A stretch of 64,000 nt of DNA from Procambarus clarkii (lineage: Eukaryota > Arthropoda > Malacostraca > Decapoda > Cambaridae), in contig NC_091165.1 in assembly GCF_040958095.1 (NCBI RefSeq), positions 30,726,186 to 30,790,185 of the forward strand. Reading direction: 5' to 3'. Below the pieces are notes generated by a model. It saw nothing but the letters and a program-made list of their open reading frames with translations, was not told the DNA's origin and did no database searches. A program made the translations under genes and the position numbers. Below, in pieces: positions 38,090 to 48,130 of this stretch. Position 1 is the first letter of the stretch, and each line of letters opens with the position of its first letter.

Positions 38090-38398
38090 TGTGACGGGAA
38101 AGTGTAGGAGTGTAGATGTTCGGCAGTCCTCCAATGGCAGGTGTCAATGCCTAGTCACACTTACAAAAAAAAGATAGACTGCTTGCCTGTTTATCTGTGG
38201 TAAAGTAAGGGAAGACACGCAAAACACATAGTATGAATAATGAAACTTTAATTAATATAGAAAACAAATTATAAACAAAGACAATCCCTTGGCTATGTAC
38301 AGTGCAAACAAACAAGTCAAAAACAATATAACATAAATGAATAATAGGGATGAAGTTACTCTACAATAATATAAATACACAGTGAAAAATAATCAGGT
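38090..38398 (-). repeat. Internal 309-bp partial LTR, R-U5-like, with primer-site flank
   Basis: It is identical in outline to the first 309 bp (+ coordinates) of the two full LTRs, from TGTGACGGG to AATAATCAGGT. The flank on its left (GGACAGGCCCCCATTTAA) is nearly the same as the flank left of the true 5' LTR (GGACAGGCCCTCATTAAA at 41437-41454). Gag-side coding ends abruptly at its right edge after F-F-Q-A-E-T-Q, and integrase coding starts at its left edge. Confidence 0.92.
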
Positions 38399-38725
38399 TG
38401 AGTCTCAGCCTGGAAGAATAATGGTGTTAATGATAGATCTTTCCTCTGTAATTTACGGAACTCCAAACTAGTAAGATTCGGTGGTAGATTCTGAGGGTCT
38501 TGAGGGACAGCGGTAGCAGTAGAGTCAGCTGGTTGCAGGCGTGCAGCTTCTGCACGGGTGGTCACCAAAAGCGGAGGAGAAACTTCATCACTTTCTTGGA
38601 CCTCTGCTGAAACATACTTAAAGATGGGATTGTCCACTACAGAGTTACACACCTGGGGTTTGTCCATGATGATCAGGTTGGACGGTTGCAGATCTTCTGC
38701 CAAGTCGTTGCCCAGGAGACCTTAC
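38399..38725 (-). pseudogene. Gag/protease-integrase linker of the Gmr1-like element
   Basis: The - strand frame reads L-L-G-N-D-L-A just right of 38700, a phrase typical of the end of the retropepsin-like domain in this group. V-T-T-R-A-E-A-A-R-L and L-E-F-R-K-L-Q-R-K-D follow, the linker that precedes integrase in Gmr1-type pol. The frame ends in the partial LTR. Confidence 0.78.
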
Positions 38726-38960
38726 CTACCTTGAGGTTACCTTGAGGTGCTTCCGGGGCTTAGCGTCCCCGCGGCCCGGTCGTCGACCAGGCCTCCTGGT
38801 TGCTGGACTGATCAACCAGGCTGTTGGACGCGGCTGCTCGCAGCCTGACGTATGAGTCACAGCCTGGTTGATCAGGTATCAACCAGGCATGGTTGGAGAA
38901 GCAACTTCTCCCATGTCTGGAGAAGTTGCACTCCAGACATGGGAAAAGGCTTCTCCCTGA
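38726..38960 (-). mobile_element. LINE 3' end inserted in the Gmr1-like element
   Basis: On the - strand it encodes Q-P-G-C-D-S-Y-V-R-L-R-A-A-A-S-N-S-L-V-D-Q and ends with the GACCGGGCCGCGGGGACGC tail and CTCAAGGTAAC repeats at the left edge. The right edge has a local inverted repeat (GGAGAAGCAACTTCTCC, ATGTCTGGAGAAG / CTCCAGACATG). It interrupts the gag-protease frame. The tail matches the 3' end of the SINE at 3088-3332. Confidence 0.85.
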
Positions 38961-39912
38961 TGGCGACTTGGACTTCACCGGTCACAAAAGGACAATCCAG
39001 GTGAACTCTGGCGAGTGGATACGGAGTGGTAGCAGTGAGGTCAGTGATAAGGACGGTTTTCCCGGTGTAGGTGATGTTAGGCACAGCTGATTTCAATATT
39101 ATGGACTGAAGAGCCGCTGTGTCCCTGAAGATCTTCAATTTGAAACGTCCCTCCGAATCTGTACCGTTGGTAGAGACAGTTCCAGGATACTGGTGTTTGT
39201 TGTAGAGAGAAAGATCATTAACAGGAACACCAACATTCATCACAGGCTTAACGGACTTAGGAGGAGTCGGTTTGGGTTTAGTTGTTTCATTGCCTTTGTA
39301 TTGAGCCTTCCCACATCTATCTATGGTATGTCCATAGAGTTTGCAATACTTACAATACAATTGAGAGCTCGCTTGATCGGCACTCACTTCATCATAACTA
39401 TACCAAGACTTCTTACTGGAAGGTGGTTCTGGTGTAAGCCGGTGGATGAGGCTGTAGGTGTCAGCTGACTTCGCACATCTGATGTAGTCGGTTTCTTCTT
39501 TGTCTGCTAAATATAAACGGACGGATGGGGGAACACGTCTCAAGAATTCCTCAACTAGCGTGAGGTTGACGAGTTCTGAAAATGTAGAGACATGTGCTGC
39601 TTCCAGCCATTTCATGAAATATCTTTTCTTTGTATTGGCAAATTCTAGAAAGGTGGTGGTACTTGCCTTTAGATAATCACGGAATTTTCGTCTGTAGCTT
39701 TCGGTGGAGAGAAGGTAGGCGTCCAGAACTGCTTGCTTCAGGGTCTGGTAGTCATTCTCAGACGCTAAGGTACTGAGAGTAACTGTAGCTCTACCTGTAA
39801 GATGCACTCTGAGAAGGGTAGACCATTGATCTGCAGACCAGCTAAGTTTTTTAGCTAGTGTCTCAAAAGTGGTGAAAAATACATCAATCTCTGTCTCAAC
39901 GAATGGTGGCAT
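38872..39912 (-). pseudogene. Gag (capsid and nucleocapsid) of the Gmr1-like element
   Basis: The main frame starts M-P-P-F-V-E-T-E-I-D and shows F-F-T-T-F-E and W-S-T-L-L-R-V-H-L-T-G-R-A, typical of a gypsy capsid. A zinc knuckle follows at C-K-Y-C-K-L-Y-G-H-T-I-D-R-C, and then a retropepsin-like region (R-D-T-A-A-L-Q-S) in which the expected D-T/S-G is altered. The last residues run into the LINE insertion. This is structural protein for an intracellular particle. The N-terminal part continues at 39970-40579. Confidence 0.85.
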
Positions 39913-39969
39913 TAACTTACTTGCATGGGAGACATTGAAACTTACGGGAAGACTAGCTGTAGCTTGTAG

Positions 39970-40579
39970 TGTGGTATGTAGTTTCCAACGTGAGTTCTTG
40001 TTGACGACATTCTATAGCCATAGCAGCTTGCTTTTTATCATGCTCGCGTTGCATCTCCAGGTGACGTTGTTTTGCTTCAAGCTGTACTCGCTCACGCTCA
40101 TGGAGTAGTGCATTCTCACGTTCCTTGAGGGTGGCTTCACGTTCCTGTTCTTCTTTCCTGATTGCAGCCTCTCTTTCCCTTATTTGCAGAGCTTCTTTCG
40201 CCAGGGCCGCCTATCGTTCTTGCTCTTCTTTCCTTAGGGTCGCCTCGCGTTCCCTCATTTGCAGAGCTTCTTTCTGTTGCTCCCGCTCGAGCTTTGCAAG
40301 TTCGAGCTTGAGTTTCATAGTTGTCAGAGCATGTCTATCTGCAATAGAATAATTTTCGTGAGTTTCAGAGTCAATCTTCCCTTCATCTAAGAGGTGATCC
40401 ATTATTAAATTGTGCAATTCATTTTTGTTGGCTCCATGGGGAACATCTAGTTGATACTCGTGTGCAAGAGTTTGTAATTCGGTCTTCTTGGCATGACTTA
40501 AGTTCCCTATTTCACCTGCTGGATCGTTACGAAAAGCTTGGAGGCGAAACATAGTGAAAAATAGCAAATAAATGCACAA
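39970..40579 (-). pseudogene. Gag N-terminal part with glutamate/arginine-rich coiled coil
   Basis: The frame 40579-40211 encodes K-K-T-E-L-Q-T-L-A-H-E-Y-Q-L-D-V, then H-N-L-I-M-D-H-L-L-D-E-G, then a charged coiled coil (K-L-E-R-E-Q-Q-K-E-A-L, M-R-E-R-E-A-T-L). A stop interrupts at 40209-40211 and the same 45-50-bp coiled-coil repeat continues in frame to about 40020. A start M-F-R-L-Q-A-F-R-N at about 40552 is likely. It is joined to the capsid at 39912 across a frameshift. Confidence 0.75.
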
Positions 40580-41454
40580 CGAATACTTGTGCTATGGTAA
40601 GTGTCAGTAACAGGATAACGTGGCAACTGATAATTATCCTGTGGAATTTAATATTTAACAATTAATGTTAATTTTAGTATGGTAAATGATTTAGTCAATC
40701 AAAATCGCAGGAAATCTTGTACCCGGTACTCAATGTAAGAGAATAAGGGCAAGAAAATCCTACTAAATAAATGAAACTGAGTTTCTAAAACAAATGAAAC
40801 ATTTAATTGTTCCAAAAGTGAATAAGGTAGTCCAAGAATGTAGGCATACCTTGCCGAGTCTCTATAGGACAGAAGCAAGGGTTTTCCCACTAAATGAAAT
40901 ATGATACAGAATTAGCGAACTTTGTGCTCTGAAAAAAGAAAGCTAATTCCCTACCTAAGTAAATATCATCATCTCTGACCGACGTGTAGGGGTGCGAGTG
41001 TCAACTGGTGACGAGAACTGCTGTTGAGGTCCCAACTCAGCAACGTAGTCCGTGCTAGAGGAACTATGGCCCTCTTTATCCTCTTTCGGTCGGATTGCAG
41101 AAGATAGGGTGCTTTGACCCGAAGACAAACCAAAGTACCAGGGTACCACAATGATGATCTGTCTGAGATTGAGAAATAACCTAGGGACAAAAGGTGGAAA
41201 ACACGAGTAATAACACGGAGGGAGGGATGACCAATTAAGAGAATGACTGCGGCCTACAGTCACCACGTAATCCAAAGTTATCCAACACTCACAATATGCT
41301 ACTCTCGGAATGCACAATACACACAGCACCATATAAATATTAAAAGTAATTAAAATATTGAAAAGCAACTGTATCAAAGCCAAATACGCTTACCACAAAT
41401 TGACGTTCTGGTACTAGTACCTGAGTGAAGCTCCTAGGACAGGCCCTCATTAAA
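40580..41454 (-). other. 5' untranslated leader of the Gmr1-like element
   Basis: It lies between the 5' LTR and gag. No convincing gene is seen; frames of 60-140 codons at 40699-41383 have no recognisable domain. The edge next to the LTR should be the primer-binding site; its - strand sequence starts TTTAATGAGGGCCTGTCC. Confidence 0.55.
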
Positions 41455-42173
41455 TGTGACGGGAATGTGTAGGAGTGTAGATGTTCGGCAGTCCTCCAAT
41501 GGCTGGTATCAATGCCTAATCACACTTACAAAAAAAAAAAAGATAGACTGCTTGCCTGTTTATCTGTGGTAAAGTAAGGGAAGACACGCAAAACACAAAG
41601 TATGAACAATGAAACTTTAATTAATATAGAAAACAAATTATAAACAAAGACAATCCCTTGGCTATGTACAGTGCAAACTAACAAGTCAAAAACATATAAT
41701 ATAAATGAAGAATAGGGATGAAGTTACTCTACAATAATATAAATACACAGTGAAAAATAATCAGGTGCTGAGAATATGTCGCTAGCTGAGAAACATCCAC
41801 CTGATACACAGCGTATATCAGTTAGTTGTTCACTGCTTGAGAGCACAAGGATATTCTGACTTCAATGGCTGGTTCAAGCCCAGACATCGACTCAGGTAGA
41901 GGGCGCTGAGGTGCAGAAGTGCAAGTGTGCAGTCGGCGAGTCACCAATCAGGAGCAGGCAGGCTGGGAAGGGTAGTTGGCTGGTCGATGACGAGTTGGCG
42001 TGGAGAGAGTGTGGAGTAGGGGGTGAGTCTTGGGTATGTTTTGCCTCCTGGTCAAAACGTTTTGTGCTACTGGTAGACGTATCTTGAAGGTAGCATCTTA
42101 TTGTTGTGTAATATACGTAACTTGATGTAGAGAAGAGCAGGCTCAATCTCTCTTGAAAAAGATTATCGTCACA
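41455..42173 (-). repeat. 5' LTR of the Gmr1-like element (719 bp)
   Basis: It starts TGTGACGGGAATG and ends GATTATCGTCACA. It is nearly identical to 34715-35439, with a handful of substitutions visible by eye (for example GGTGTCAATG versus GGTATCAATG), which suggests a fairly young insertion. Confidence 0.95.
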
Positions 42174-42177
42174 CCAT

Positions 42178-43499
42178 GAAACCGCTGATGAGGCTGAACT
42201 GGGCTGAGGGGCCCTTGAGCTCGCTCGAGGCTACACTGCCGGTCTTTGACTGGCAATGTATTGTTATTGTATAAATCACACTAGTACCTGTGTATTTAAT
42301 GAATCCACTGGTTAACTCTGGTTCATCCCATACAAAGATAACCAAAAAATCTGTCATCCGGCTCAAAGATGACCATATAATGTGGGCAGATTCGAACCGG
42401 TTCTGTACTATCTTGGTTCAAAGGACCATACAATTATGGTTCGAAGGACCATATAATGTAGGAACCCGACCTGTGAGATTTATATTTATTTAATTTATAT
42501 GAATTTATATAGAATTTATATTTACGTTAATTTATATATTTCGATAGCAATTGGTATGATGTTAAGTGGACTGTATTTCTGCAATATTTCTCTCAAATCG
42601 ATCCTTACACATTAGGGGGGTTTATATTAAATTTATATATATGCAGCCAATCAAACTACAGTATTAAACTACATATATTAGTAAATAAATTGGGGGGTGT
42701 CTTATATTATTGAACAGCAGGCTTAGTCCACCAGATATAACTAGGATGTAGACACCAAATTATCCTCGTGTGAGGCTAGCTTCCATCACCCATAGTAACT
42801 GATGTACCAAGATTAATTCTTGCTTCCTCTTCTTGTTCCTGTCAAAGGGGACTAGCTGTAAAGCTGGAATCCTAATATATGACAGCTATATCAGAGAAAA
42901 CAATGTATATTATACATGGACCAAGGCTTAATTACCCGTGTTGAGTCGATCGTTCCTGTTCTAACTGGTTCGCCCTATCTCTACCTAACATTAACTGGCC
43001 AAAAATGATTAGATAAACGGGTTTCGGATGACACTTCCCTTGTTTATGTTGACAGTGTGTTGATGATGGAAGAACACTAATTTAATCTCCATAATACTTG
43101 GTCCAAGAGAATTTACAGGAGCTGAACTCGCTCCAACGACTCTGGTCTTAACAAACAATGGCTGATCTCTCCACTACTGACGCCTTGGCTCTCCTTGTCC
43201 AATGTCAATAAGTGATAGAAGGGTCACATTTACTCTATTTTGATACTGATAATTAAGTTAATTCAAATGAGATGTTTTTATGGTGTAATAAGTCCAAAGA
43301 CTATTGTATTTAAGACTAATTCCCAACACAATAGCTGGTGAATTTATAGTACTATGTGGCAATGATATCCCGTTTTCTATTGATGGAAAATTCCACTACA
43401 AGCTACATTTTCTATGGGTTAACTTGTGAATACAACGCAGCAGCAATATTATCTGCCTATTGTATGTAATATTATTAAATGGTGTCGGGTTTTCCGACA
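42178..43499 (-). mobile_element. 5' region and LTR of the BEL/Pao-like element
   Basis: The right edge, read on the - strand, begins TGTCGGAAAACCCGACACC. That is an LTR start carrying a short inverted repeat, and about 120 bp match the truncated 3' LTR at 32925-33042. The boundary between LTR and leader is not visible because the partner LTR is truncated. No frame is recognisable. The left edge is the CCAT target duplication of the Gmr1-like insertion. Confidence 0.65.
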
Positions 43500-43898
43500 T
43501 CCATTGAACGACGAGGACAGTGGGTAAACATCTCCGTCGATCGCCTTAAACCAGCACACTGTGATGCTGCCCCAGACATTCCTCTAGAGATACTTCTGCC
43601 GACTACGCCGTTCACTTTTCAACCACAGTTTCCAGCAGCACCGCCACCTATGACAACGGACGATCCTGTACGACCTCCCACCCTACAACCCCAGTTACTA
43701 GCCGCACCACAACCTGATCCTACGACGACGGACGATCCAGTGCGACCTGCCACCTTACGACCCACAGTTAGATGACATCAGCGAAGAGGAGGAAGTTAAC
43801 TATGAGGGTTATACAATGCGAGCAGGGAATACAATTCACCGACCAGCTAGGTTCCTGGTTCAAGTGTTCTTTCTTTCATCCCCTGGGAGGGGGAGTTT
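43500..43898 (+). pseudogene. 3' end of a third Ty3/gypsy element's pol
   Basis: The + strand encodes N-I-S-V-D-R-L-K-P-A-H, the classic end of a gypsy integrase. A Pro/Thr-rich tail with two copies of T-T-D-D-P-V-R-P follows. After a frameshift near 43745 come T-M-R-A-G-N-T-I-H-R-P-A-R-F and a polypurine run GGGAGGGGGAG at 43885-43895. It is cut on the left by the BEL LTR at 43499/43500. Confidence 0.8.
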
Positions 43899-44701
43899 TG
43901 TAGCGAGTAGATTATCCCAATAATATACTCGCTCCAAACTCATTAGCCTAACGAAAGAAGCAAAACTCTTCTTGGTACTAATTATGGAACTGAAACCTTT
44001 CCCGCCAACCTTTGAAGAACAGTGAGGTGTTGCCTGAGCCAACTCGTTCTTGCACTTTCTTACAGTCAATATTGATTTATTAAATACGTGCATATGTGAC
44101 ATACTAAACATACTAGTTTACCTTGAAAAGCTTCATAGAAAACACCGACCTTACCTAATCTTCTTAGTATGTTAAGATAAGCATCTTATTGCTTTGTAAT
44201 TACAACTATTACTTAACTTATACCTATAATAGGTTACAATAAATTACATTAAGTTACATGTAATTACAATTATTACTTAACCTATACCTATAATAGGTTA
44301 AGTAATAATTGTAATTACGAAGCAATAAAATGCTTATCTTAACATACTAAAAAGGATAGGTAAGGTCGGTGTTTTCTATGAAGCTTTTCAAGGTAAACTA
44401 GTATGTTAAGTATGTCACATATGCACGTATTTAATAAGTCAATATTGACTATACGAAAGTGCGAGAATGGGTTGCCTGAGCATATAAGCAGCAGAGTAGA
44501 GCGTAATAATCAGTCTACTTTCAAGTGTGGTCTAGAACAGACACTCTTGAGATACTGTACCAACTCTCAGTGCGCTCAACTCACACCATTGCTCGCCAAG
44601 GTATCACCTGCTTATTTTTGTATACTCGACCAAATATATATATTCTCTTAGTGTTTGTGTTTAATGTCACCGTACTTTACGTAACAACAGAACTGTTACA
44701 A
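43899..44701 (+). repeat. Putative LTR of the third gypsy element, with ~200-bp inverted repeat
   Basis: It starts TGTAGCGAG directly after the polypurine run and may end at TGTTACA (44695-44701). The stretches about 44042-44243 and 44287-44480 are inverted copies (CATATGTGACATAC facing GTATGTCACATATG; AACACCGACCTTACCTA facing TAGGTAAGGTCGGTGTT). ATATAAG at 44483-44489 could be a TATA element. The right LTR edge is inferred only from TG...CA and needs a second copy. Confidence 0.6.
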
Positions 44702-44922
44702 ACCCCTCTTATCCAGAGTTATATAATCAGGAAATGGTTGACTAGCTAATGTTTGACATTTGTCAATCAGTTGAGATAAGTTATTCTGTAGACCCATGAG
44801 TGTCCTCCTATTTCCTGTTTCAGCTGCTGGTAGAATACTGAAAGCCATTTTGAGATTTCCGAGATTAATCTTATTGAGATATATATATAGAAAAATGTAT
44901 GTGTTTTTTGTAACATATTTGT

Positions 44923-44929
<7 letters not shown>

Positions 44930-44957
<28 letters not shown>

Positions 44958-45240
44958 TGTCCAAGAAGGTACATTGTGGGTTAACAGAGAACATAGAAAT
45001 GAAGTTGACTTTACATTCTTGTAAAGCCACTAGCATGCATAGCATTTTGGGCAAGTTCTTAAACTAACAAATAATTTTAAGTGGATAATTCACAGTAAAA
45101 TTTACCCAAAAAATTACAGGTACTTTACAGCTTTACTTTACAGGTACAGATAATTTTAAGTAGATAAATTACAGTAAAATTGACAAAAAATGGTTATAGG
45201 TACATAGTAAGAAATATTGACACAAAAACTAGGATTAGAA
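44930..45240 (-). mobile_element. LINE 3' tail with (TTTA)n
   Basis: TTTATTTATTTATTTATT followed by GTCCAAGAAGGTACATTG and GCATAGCATTTTGGGCAAG is the same 3' UTR and tail as at 26620 and 59040, in reverse. No ORF2 remains. A ~65-bp piece (AATTTTAAGT-GGATAA-like) is duplicated at 45075 and 45150. Confidence 0.78.
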
Positions 45241-45247
45241 TAATCCA

Positions 45248-45495
45248 GCATAGGTTATCTTGAGATGATTTCAGGGCTTTAGTGTCCCCGCGGCCCGGTC
45301 CTCGACCAGGCCTCCACCCCCAGGAAGCAGCCCGTGACAGCTGACTAACATCCAGGTATCTATTTTACTGCTAGGTAACAGGGGCATAGGGTGAAAGAAA
45401 CTCTGCCCATTGTTTCTCGCCGGCACCTGGGATCGAACCCAAGACCATAGGATCACAAGTCCAGTGTGCTGTCCGCTCGGCCGACCGGTTCCCGA
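45248..45495 (-). mobile_element. tRNA-derived SINE, reverse copy
   Basis: The reverse complement of the 3088-3332 SINE. On the - strand the head is CGGCCGAGCGGACAGCACAC, with GGGTTCGATCCCAGG and the body ending in GGGCCGCGGGGACAC and ATCTCAAGATAACC. It is the best-preserved copy in the window. Confidence 0.9.
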
Positions 45496-45599
45496 TCTAC
45501 CTTGCATGCAGCTAAGAGCTTAATTATGTTGTACTTTATTAACAATTCCAGTACTTTTTAAATTTTAAATTCATGGTTCTAGTAACCACATTTTGTTCC

Positions 45600-45835
45600 T
45601 GTGAAATTCTAATCATCATCAATAATCCTGGTATATTCCCACACAGGCACCACACCAGAAACAAATACCCATTTGATATTCCAAGATTGTAACGTAACCA
45701 AACTAGAAATGCTCTACAAATCAAGGGATCCAGAATGTGGAATGACCTTCCCTATCATGTCAAAGGCTGTACCCCTCTCAACCAGTTTTAGAGAAAAACT
45801 AAGTACTACATAACAAACTGCATGTAACCTACCTT
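45600..45835 (+). mobile_element. LINE C-terminal scrap, + strand
   Basis: It encodes [29 protein letters not shown] and C-T-P-L-N-Q-F, which is the end of ORF2 of the 26600/58920 family, with a stop and small indels. Confidence 0.85.
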
Positions 45836-45836
45836 T

Positions 45837-46025
45837 GTCGGAAATCCGACACACACATAATAACATGAGTATCCCCTTAAAGAAAAGAGAATGGGTGATT
45901 CTGTGACGTCATCGACGTCATGTATTTACATTACTCATAATCTTTTTATACAACAGTCTAGTGGTTTAAATTTAATAAGTAAGTAATTATCAAAAGAAGG
46001 CACCAAACCGGGAAGGCTATGTAGC
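45837..46025 (+). mobile_element. Partial BEL-like LTR with CRE-like motifs
   Basis: It starts TGTCGGAAATCCGACACAC, the same style of end (TGTCGG with inverted CCGACA) as the BEL LTR edge at 43499. It contains TGACGTCA at 45904-45911 and CGACGTCA at 45913-45920. The rest is truncated by the LINE that follows. Confidence 0.5.
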
Positions 46026-46056
46026 ACCATCAAATACGCAAAATAATCAGAGGGCG

Positions 46057-48130
46057 CTAAATATCACCAAGGATGCCAATACGAGAACAAAAACGCATAA
46101 GGCGAACGATATCAAAAGTATCCGAGTCACCAAGAATTCTATCGAGGGACAGGTGACCGCGAGGGGCGGTCGGAAAGCAAGACACATGCTCGTCCTGGAA
46201 GGCAGGACATTCAAGAAGGACATGCACGACCGTAAGAGGGACAATGCAACTAGGACAATAAGGGGCAGGGCGGCGCTCCAACAAGTGACCATGGGTTAAG
46301 CGAGTATGGCCAATACACAACCTCGCCAGAGCTGTTTCCCACCTCCGGTTACAGTGGAAGGAGGACGGCCACGAGGAAACACAACATTTAAGAGTACGTA
46401 GCTTGTTACCAGTAACAGACAACCAAGAAGCCTGCCAACGGGTAAGGACTGAGGAATGGATAACCGGGTAAAAGTCGGAATACGGAATGCCTTTACGAGA
46501 GATGGGACAAGAGCGGACAGCTTCCTTGGCGGCAGCAGCCGCACGCTCATTTAAAGACACACCAATATGGCTGGGAACCCAACAAAACTCAACCGACTTA
46601 AATTTACTGTGAACGAGAAACAGCCAATGCTGGATCTCGACAACTACTGGATGAACCGGATTAAAGGACCCGAGAGCCATGAGGGCACTACGAGAGTCAA
46701 CAACAACTACAAAGGGAGACTGGCAACGAGAAAGCAGGAGACGAAGAGCATAGAGAATAGCATAAAGTTCCGCTGTAAAGATGCTAGTCTCCGGAGGCAA
46801 GCGACACATATAAGTGCGATCAGGAAAAACAACAGAGTAGCCAACACCGTCCGCTGACTTAGACCCATCGGTGAAGACAGAAACGGAGCCGGAGTGAGAA
46901 GAAAAGTGCTCGAGGAAAAGGCGTTTTAGAACCGTAGGAGGGGTAAAAGCTTTAGTGATATGGGTCAAGGATGTACAAAACCGCGGAAGAGGGACCCTCC
47001 ACGGGGGCAAAGAAGGAACAACACGAGGAGAAACATCAGAAATACGAACGGAAAGAGAATCCTGTAGGCGAGATAACCGGACAGAAAGAGGGAGGTGGTG
47101 AAGAGGAACAGGAACCGCAGGAGGGGTAAAAGTTAAAGCACGACAGAGGCGAGAGGAAGGATGTTGCAAGGACCGCGCAAGATAGCGAAGACAGTAGCGA
47201 TCACGGCGGTCCTGGAGAGACAGGAAGCCAGTGTCAACATACAAGCTAAGGATGGGAGTCGAACGAAAGGCACCAGAACTGAGGCGCAACCCAGTATGGT
47301 GCAAAGCATCAAGACGGCGAAGAGTAGAAGGAGAAGCAGACGAGTAAGCAGGGCAACCATAATCGAGCTTAGACAGGACGAGAGAGGAATGTAAAGCAAG
47401 GAGAGTGCGCCTATCTGCCCCCCAAGAAGTATGGGACAAGACCCAAAGGAGGGTAAGGGCCTTAGAGCACTCAACACGGAGGTAAGAGATATGGGGAGAC
47501 CAAGACAAACGAGTGTCAAGGAATAACCCCAAAAGCTTCGCGGAATCTTTGTATTCAAGGGGATGACCATAAAGTGACAAAGAGGGACGAAGAACAACCC
47601 GTTTCCGCGTAAAAGTCATGGCACAAGTCTTAGAAGTAGAGAACTTGAAGCCATGATCTGTGGCCCAAGACGACACGGCATCAGTTGCAAGTTGAAGCCG
47701 GCGTTGAAGGAGAGGCGAATCATCACCCTGACAACAAAGGGTAAGATCATCGACATAGAGAGCGGAGAAGACACCAGAAGGAAGAGAGGAAAGAAGACCA
47801 TTAAGATCAACCAGAAAAAGAGTAGTGCTCAGAACACTACCCTGGTGCACACCTTCGTATTGCTGAAAAGAGGGAGAGAGAGCGGTACCAAGGCGCACCT
47901 GAAAGGAACGACGAGAGAGGAAGCTGCGGAGAAAGAGAGGGAGATGACCACGAAGGCCAAAAGAATGACGCTGGGAAAGGATATGATAACGCGATAGTGT
48001 CGTAAGCCTTTTCCAGGTCAAAAAGGACGGCAACAACGGAGGTCTTCGTAGCAAAAGCAGTACGAATATAGACCTCCAAGTTCACCAGGACATCTGTCGT
48101 GCTGCGGCACTTGCGGAAACCAAATTGAGA
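46057..48130 (-). pseudogene. I-like LINE ORF2: RT palm, RNase H and C-terminal zinc motif
   Basis: After the interrupting LINE, coding resumes at Q-F-G-F-R-K-C-R-S-T-T-D and L-F-D-L-E-K-A-Y-D-T; a frame change near 48000 leads into the 665-codon frame (48054-46057). This shows H-Q-G-S-V-L-S-T-T-L-F, the catalytic Y-V-D-D-L and L-L-G-L-F-L-D. RNase H follows with F-T-D-G-S-K, T-A-E-L-Y-A and V-D-S-R-S-A. The last expected aspartate, in N-E-R-A-D, reads A, so RNase H is probably dead. The end has C-P-S-C...H-V-L-L-E-C, the usual Cys/His motif. Confidence 0.93.

Larger units (their letters stand above)
34715..42173 (-). mobile_element. Nearly full-length Ty3/gypsy element with Gmr1-type pol order
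   Basis: A 7459-bp element bounded by two LTRs (719 and 725 bp) with TGTGACG...CGTCACA ends and the 4-bp duplication CCAT (34711-34714 and 42174-42177). On the - strand the order is 5' LTR, primer-site region, gag, a protease-like end (L-L-G-N-D-L), integrase, RT, RNase H, polypurine GGGGGAGAGT and 3' LTR. Usual gypsy elements have integrase last. Gmr1-type elements, first described in deuterostomes, have it before RT. Integrase and RT are in the same frame, separated by one TGA (36922-36924), so the order is native. Frameshifts, stops and an internal LTR fragment make it defective. It sits inside the BEL remnant. Confidence 0.93.

Noticed and set aside
34715..42173. Copia (Ty1) element, because integrase precedes RT
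   Set aside because: The RT (Y-L-D-D, L-C-T-D-Y-R-K-L-N), the RNase H end (A-D-A-L-S-R) and the 4-bp duplication are of gypsy type.
43860..44651. Two similar small proteins (M-x-S-M-S-H-M-H-V-F-N-K-S) on opposite strands
   Set aside because: They are mirror images created by the inverted repeat in the LTR.
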